From Rhodamnia argentea (Eukaryota; Streptophyta; Magnoliopsida; Myrtales; Myrtaceae), in contig NC_063157.1 in assembly GCF_020921035.1 (NCBI RefSeq), positions 21,593,015 to 21,657,014 on the forward strand: a stretch of DNA of 64,000 nt, given 5' to 3'. This document shows, piece after piece, positions 60,465-64,000 of this stretch. The position numbers were made by a program, and so were the translations under genes. The notes beneath the pieces are model-generated. The model did not search any database. It was not told the DNA's origin and was given only the letters and a program-made list of their open reading frames with translations. How positions within the stretch are numbered: position 1 is the first letter of the stretch; each line of letters begins with the position of its first letter.

Positions 60465-61574
60465 GGGCCTGTATGGTAACCATTCTCATTCTCTGATTCT
60501 GATTCTGGAAACAAAAAAGGATGAGAATCACGTTTGGTAACGCAAATAAATTTGGTTATGATTCTGTTTCCAGAATCATTTTTAGAGAATCGAATCGAGT
60601 TTTAGAGCAAAATCCAAAACCAAAAAAAAGTTGGTTCTGAAAAAAGAATCACTTTTGAAAATCACAAAACAAAATGAAGTCTCACATCTCTCACTTTTCC
60701 CTTTCGGTTCTCTCGTCACTTTCCCTCAACCTGATAAAAATAAAATAAAATAAAATTTTAAAAAATTTATAAAAAAATTGGAAATTTTTTAAAAAATCAC
60801 AAAAAATTTAGAAAATCCCTAAAAATAGAATAAGCTTATATTAGGCTAGTTTGACCTCATTTTCATAAATTTGGGCCTAAATTTTCAAGATTTCATAGAT
60901 TTCACTCTTCTATAAAAAATGTTACAGAAGATGATAGAATCCAACATATGGATGATAACATATATACTCATAGCCGCGCGACACAAAGTGTAATTATCTG
61001 CACGTGGAGCTAAAGCTAAACACCCACTTGGATTTGGGATAGAAGCTGCAAAATGATAGTGAAGGACTTGTACTTGTATCAAGGAGGATAATTTATTTTT
61101 ATTTTTTGTTAGTGGATAATTTGATTATTCAGCTACTATGTTTGTATGTATTTTGGACAACGCAACATTTAAAGAAAAAAAATGAGTTCTTAATATGGGA
61201 AATGTCCCATACTTCAATCGAACTTCAAACGTAATGTATTAAAATTTGTGTTTCATTTATGACATGCTAAAAAAAATTATGTATTTTAAATTATTTTAGT
61301 GTGGATTGAAAATTAGTCTTCAATTTAGGATGGAATTTTACAAAGTAAGTACATAGTTATTTGACTTAAATGAAAAAAATTAGGAAGAGAAACAGTTTTT
61401 TGAAATAGAAATTTTGTGTAGTTATCAAACGCGTTTCTATTCCAGGAACATAAATTTTGGACGGTTATCAAACGCGTTCTGATTCTCTAAAACTCATCCG
61501 GAAACGGAATCAGAAAAAAAGTCATTTTAATCGGAATCGGTTTTCCGGAACGGAATGGTTACCATGCACAGCCT
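60465..61574. mobile_element. hAT-like non-autonomous element, about 1.1 kb
   Basis: The left terminus GGGCCTGTATGGTAACCATTC matches the reverse complement of the right terminus, AAGGCTGTGCATGGTAACCATTCC. Subterminal regions carry many copies of TGATTCTG and GAATCA-type words (left) and ATCAAACGCGTT (right, 61418-61472). No transposase frame was found. It shares terminal style with 8251-8696. An 8-bp target duplication could not be fixed. Confidence 0.65.
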
Positions 61575-62228
61575 TACTTTCCAGTCGGGATTGATGATGT
61601 TTTCAAATCAGCCGCTTGAGATCATGTTTTCTTTTTTATCGAAAGAAAGAATACATTCATATATCATAATAATAGTCGGGAGTTATATTTTTCAAGTCTA
61701 GAAAATCCCGGATAGATGCATAACAAAGCAAAACTCAGAAATCAACTAACAAAGCACGATCCGCAACTAGAAAAATACTCTAATCCCTCAATACTTTACC
61801 AAAAAAAAAATATACTCTAATCCCTCAATAACGGATCTGTCACCCGTAAAACTTCAGCGGCTGATTACCAGATTCATTGACAAGCACATGTCGAGATCTT
61901 TCACTCCATTTGCAACAGCTTGCGGTGTGCATCTACGTTCAACGTCCCCATTACAATCGCCTTGTACAAACACCAATATCAATATTGAAAGGACGTAGAT
62001 CAAATGTCTATAGGGAACTCCCATATCTATATCTAGATTTAGTTTCAGAGAGTGAATTTTGACCTAAATCTAAATCGGGAGATGAGAGCGATCTAATCTC
62101 GGAGAGATTGTGGAGCCACGTCAAAAATAACTTCCTTGGGAGCCGTCGCCTGGACAAATAGCCAAACCGATCTCCACGTTCACTCAAAACCAGTTGCAGA
62201 AATTTATTCGAGCCCATAAAAGGGAAGC

Positions 62229-62280
<52 letters not shown>

Positions 62281-63165
62281 TCCTCTCTCACTCAAGGACA
62301 ACTTCCGCGTTGGCCTTCTTAGGGAAAGGAGGAAACCCTAGATCATGTCGCTTTAACTGTTAGGATTTTGCACCATCCATATATCGGAAGGATAATCTAT
62401 TTATATTATCTTAGACATGGTGAATGTTTCTGTAATTTATCATGTAAGTGAGAACTTCATTTACCTGCATAGTGTTGTATACACAAATATACAAATTCGA
62501 CCACTTGAAGAGTTACTTAGAATATATCTACATGCCTCGAGGTGTTAACTTATGTAGATCTAGCCGCACAATCCTACGTGACCATATTTCCAAAAACAGG
62601 ATGATATATGTAATCTCTAACAATATGCTTGTATTGGAAATTCTTTCAATAACATCGTGATGATTTAAATAAAAGTTTGGACTCGCGATTTCCGTGCTAG
62701 TATATACGTGACCCGTAGAAACATCTATCTCTTAGCAATCTCTAGCATTCGAAATTTTCAATTGGTAGCATGAGAAGGAAGTGACCGACTTGCAATCTCT
62801 TAGCAAAGTCGACTTCAATCACCCAATTGAACGGTGGGATGGACCAAAAGGTACGTGCAACAAAAGCACATTAGATTGGACCTCATGTTTTGGTCTATGA
62901 GGCCGAGCAAGGCCCATTCTCAAAAAACTAATAGTACCCATAAAAATTAAAAAATTAAAAACTTCTTTTGGAACCTACCATATCTTAAAAATAAATTCAA
63001 TACTTTTTAAAAAAATTCGAAATTACTATACATGAAAGCCAATTGCCAGCCCTTGCATTCCTTTGGTCTATAGTGTTTCCTGAAAGAAGAGGAGGAAGGA
63101 AGGAGGTCATGTTCATTTGATGACAAAACCCCCCATTTTTCTAGGCACTCTCACATGATCATCAA
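61575..63165. other. Intergenic with (GA)n microsatellite
   Basis: A GA microsatellite of about 45 bp lies at 62236-62278. No gene is supported between here and the TBL stop codon; the nearest part should hold its 3' UTR. Confidence 0.5.
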
Positions 63166-64000
63166 TCAAGGATAAAAGAGCTTTGTGAAGAGAAGCTCAT
63201 TCCAAGTATCCTGAAGGCCGGGCAAGCACCAATGCACGCAGTCGGCGTAGCTTGCCGGGTTGGCCAGTTGCTCGGCCGTGAGCTTACTCCACTGCTTCTT
63301 GTAGATGGAGGTGTGCGCATCTTTGCGATAGCTCGAGAGCTGGGTGATGTTGAGGAGTGTGATGGGGACTTTGGTCTTGCCGAACACCTCCCCGATCACC
63401 CGCATCACGCTCTTCCGGCAATCCGAGCCCCAGTAGTTTGGGTCTTCGATCATCGCCGTCTCGTTGTAGCAGTTGCCGCCCGGTTCCCCGCCCCAGTCGA
63501 TGCTCCTGCATACCATGCCACGGTGTTTCCAGCAATCATCATCTAGGCCTTGTTTAACAGATCCATCGTACGAAGTTCGCATTTATAGTGAATCAAAACT
63601 CAGATTAGCTAAATGAAATTGACGAAGATAGGGAATTAGTACTCACTTTCCATGCGTAGGTGACATGCTAACAAAGAAGACCCGGGTCTTGCTCGGGTCC
63701 ATGTTCCTTTGAGCCCATCTCAACATGCTCTTCATTCCCATTCTGTAAGCGTCCTCTGTTGAAAGCTCCACCACATCCTTCGCCTCATCATCGAATGAAC
63801 CTTTCCTACAGAAAAAGTAAAAAGTAAAACCGCAATTAGCTATCCCATTTCAATTTGATTGGGGTCACAAGTAAAGTTAGAATAATAAAAAGCAAAGTCA
63901 GAGACGCGCTAGCCAGTAGATGGTAGAGAAATTACAAGACTTTCATCTTCAAACCGGTCATCCACCATAGGTAGGTATTGAACACCATTATATCGGTTCC
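63166..64000 (-). CDS. TRICHOME BIREFRINGENCE-LIKE (TBL) O-acetyltransferase, partial
   Basis: Only the 3' part lies in the window; the gene continues past 64000. Exons in transcript order: 64000-63936 (partial), 63805-63647, 63505-63166. Phases agree and introns are GT-AG. The protein reads [20 protein letters not shown], then [40 protein letters not shown], then [20 protein letters not shown], and ends in the catalytic-type [18 protein letters not shown], where D and H form the DxxH motif. The GDS motif would lie upstream, outside the window. TBL proteins are Golgi type II membrane enzymes that O-acetylate xylan, mannan or pectin. By recall the sequence looks like the TBL3/TBL28-35 xylan group, but the subgroup is not certain. 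Confidence 0.93.

Noticed and set aside
1-64000. CRISPR array, bacterial operon, phage or organelle insertion
   Set aside because: No regularly spaced repeats, no Shine-Dalgarno-linked genes, and no stretch that reads as plastid or mitochondrial genes; every recognised gene is a spliced or plant-type nuclear gene.

Overview
The window is nuclear DNA of a flowering plant, almost certainly a eudicot. The genes have introns with GT-AG borders and plant-type proteins, and they sit among AT-rich, transposon-littered intergenic DNA. The style of the genes and repeats would fit a woody rosid, possibly Myrtales, but the sequence does not prove this. I see no bacterial operon, CRISPR array, virus or novel multi-gene system. 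All exon models were built by eye from splice signals, reading frame and family similarity; no database search was run.

Layout: 0.4-2.2 kb (+) holds a short arogenate dehydrogenase without a plastid-targeting extension. 2.7-7.8 kb (-) is a RETICULATA-RELATED 5/6-type plastid membrane protein. 9.2-13.8 kb (-) is a BADC protein, the non-biotinylated regulator of plastid acetyl-CoA carboxylase. 14-23.2 kb is a tandem segmental duplication carrying two copies of one 500-residue plant protein of unknown function; copy 2 received a hAT-type MITE after the duplication. 23.7-24.4 kb (+) is a PRA1 family protein. 24.4-29 kb is gene-poor and contains a TA microsatellite with a perfect 88-bp duplication and a Mutator-like MITE with a 10-bp target-site duplication. 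29.1-31.4 kb (+) is a complete laccase of the LAC5/LAC12 type. 32.2-32.5 kb (-) is a candidate small secreted peptide gene. 33.3-35.4 kb is a graveyard: a decayed BURP-domain (PG1-beta-like) gene, a LINE tail and a shard of laccase exon 5.

38.8-41.4 kb (+) is a cytosolic-type chorismate mutase with one GC-AG intron. 44.6-49.65 kb (+) is a CLASSY1/2-type SNF2 protein of RNA-directed DNA methylation, preceded by a 2-kb CT-rich leader region. 50-55.8 kb shows no recognisable gene. 55.9-56.6 kb (+) is an intronless PYL4/5/6-type abscisic acid receptor. 57-63 kb is repeat-rich and includes a complete tRNA-derived SINE with a perfect target-site duplication, a Mutator-like MITE and a hAT-like element. 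At the right edge (-) lies the 3' part of a TRICHOME BIREFRINGENCE-LIKE polysaccharide O-acetyltransferase gene.

Functional theme: chorismate mutase and arogenate dehydrogenase both act on the chorismate-to-tyrosine route, and both look non-plastidic here. Laccase and TBL act on the cell wall. About 37 kb and several unrelated genes separate the two aromatic-pathway genes, so linkage may be chance. The most reliable new observations concern genome dynamics: a SINE tail inserted exactly at a stop codon, a MITE dated by an empty site, and paralogue decay beside intact genes.
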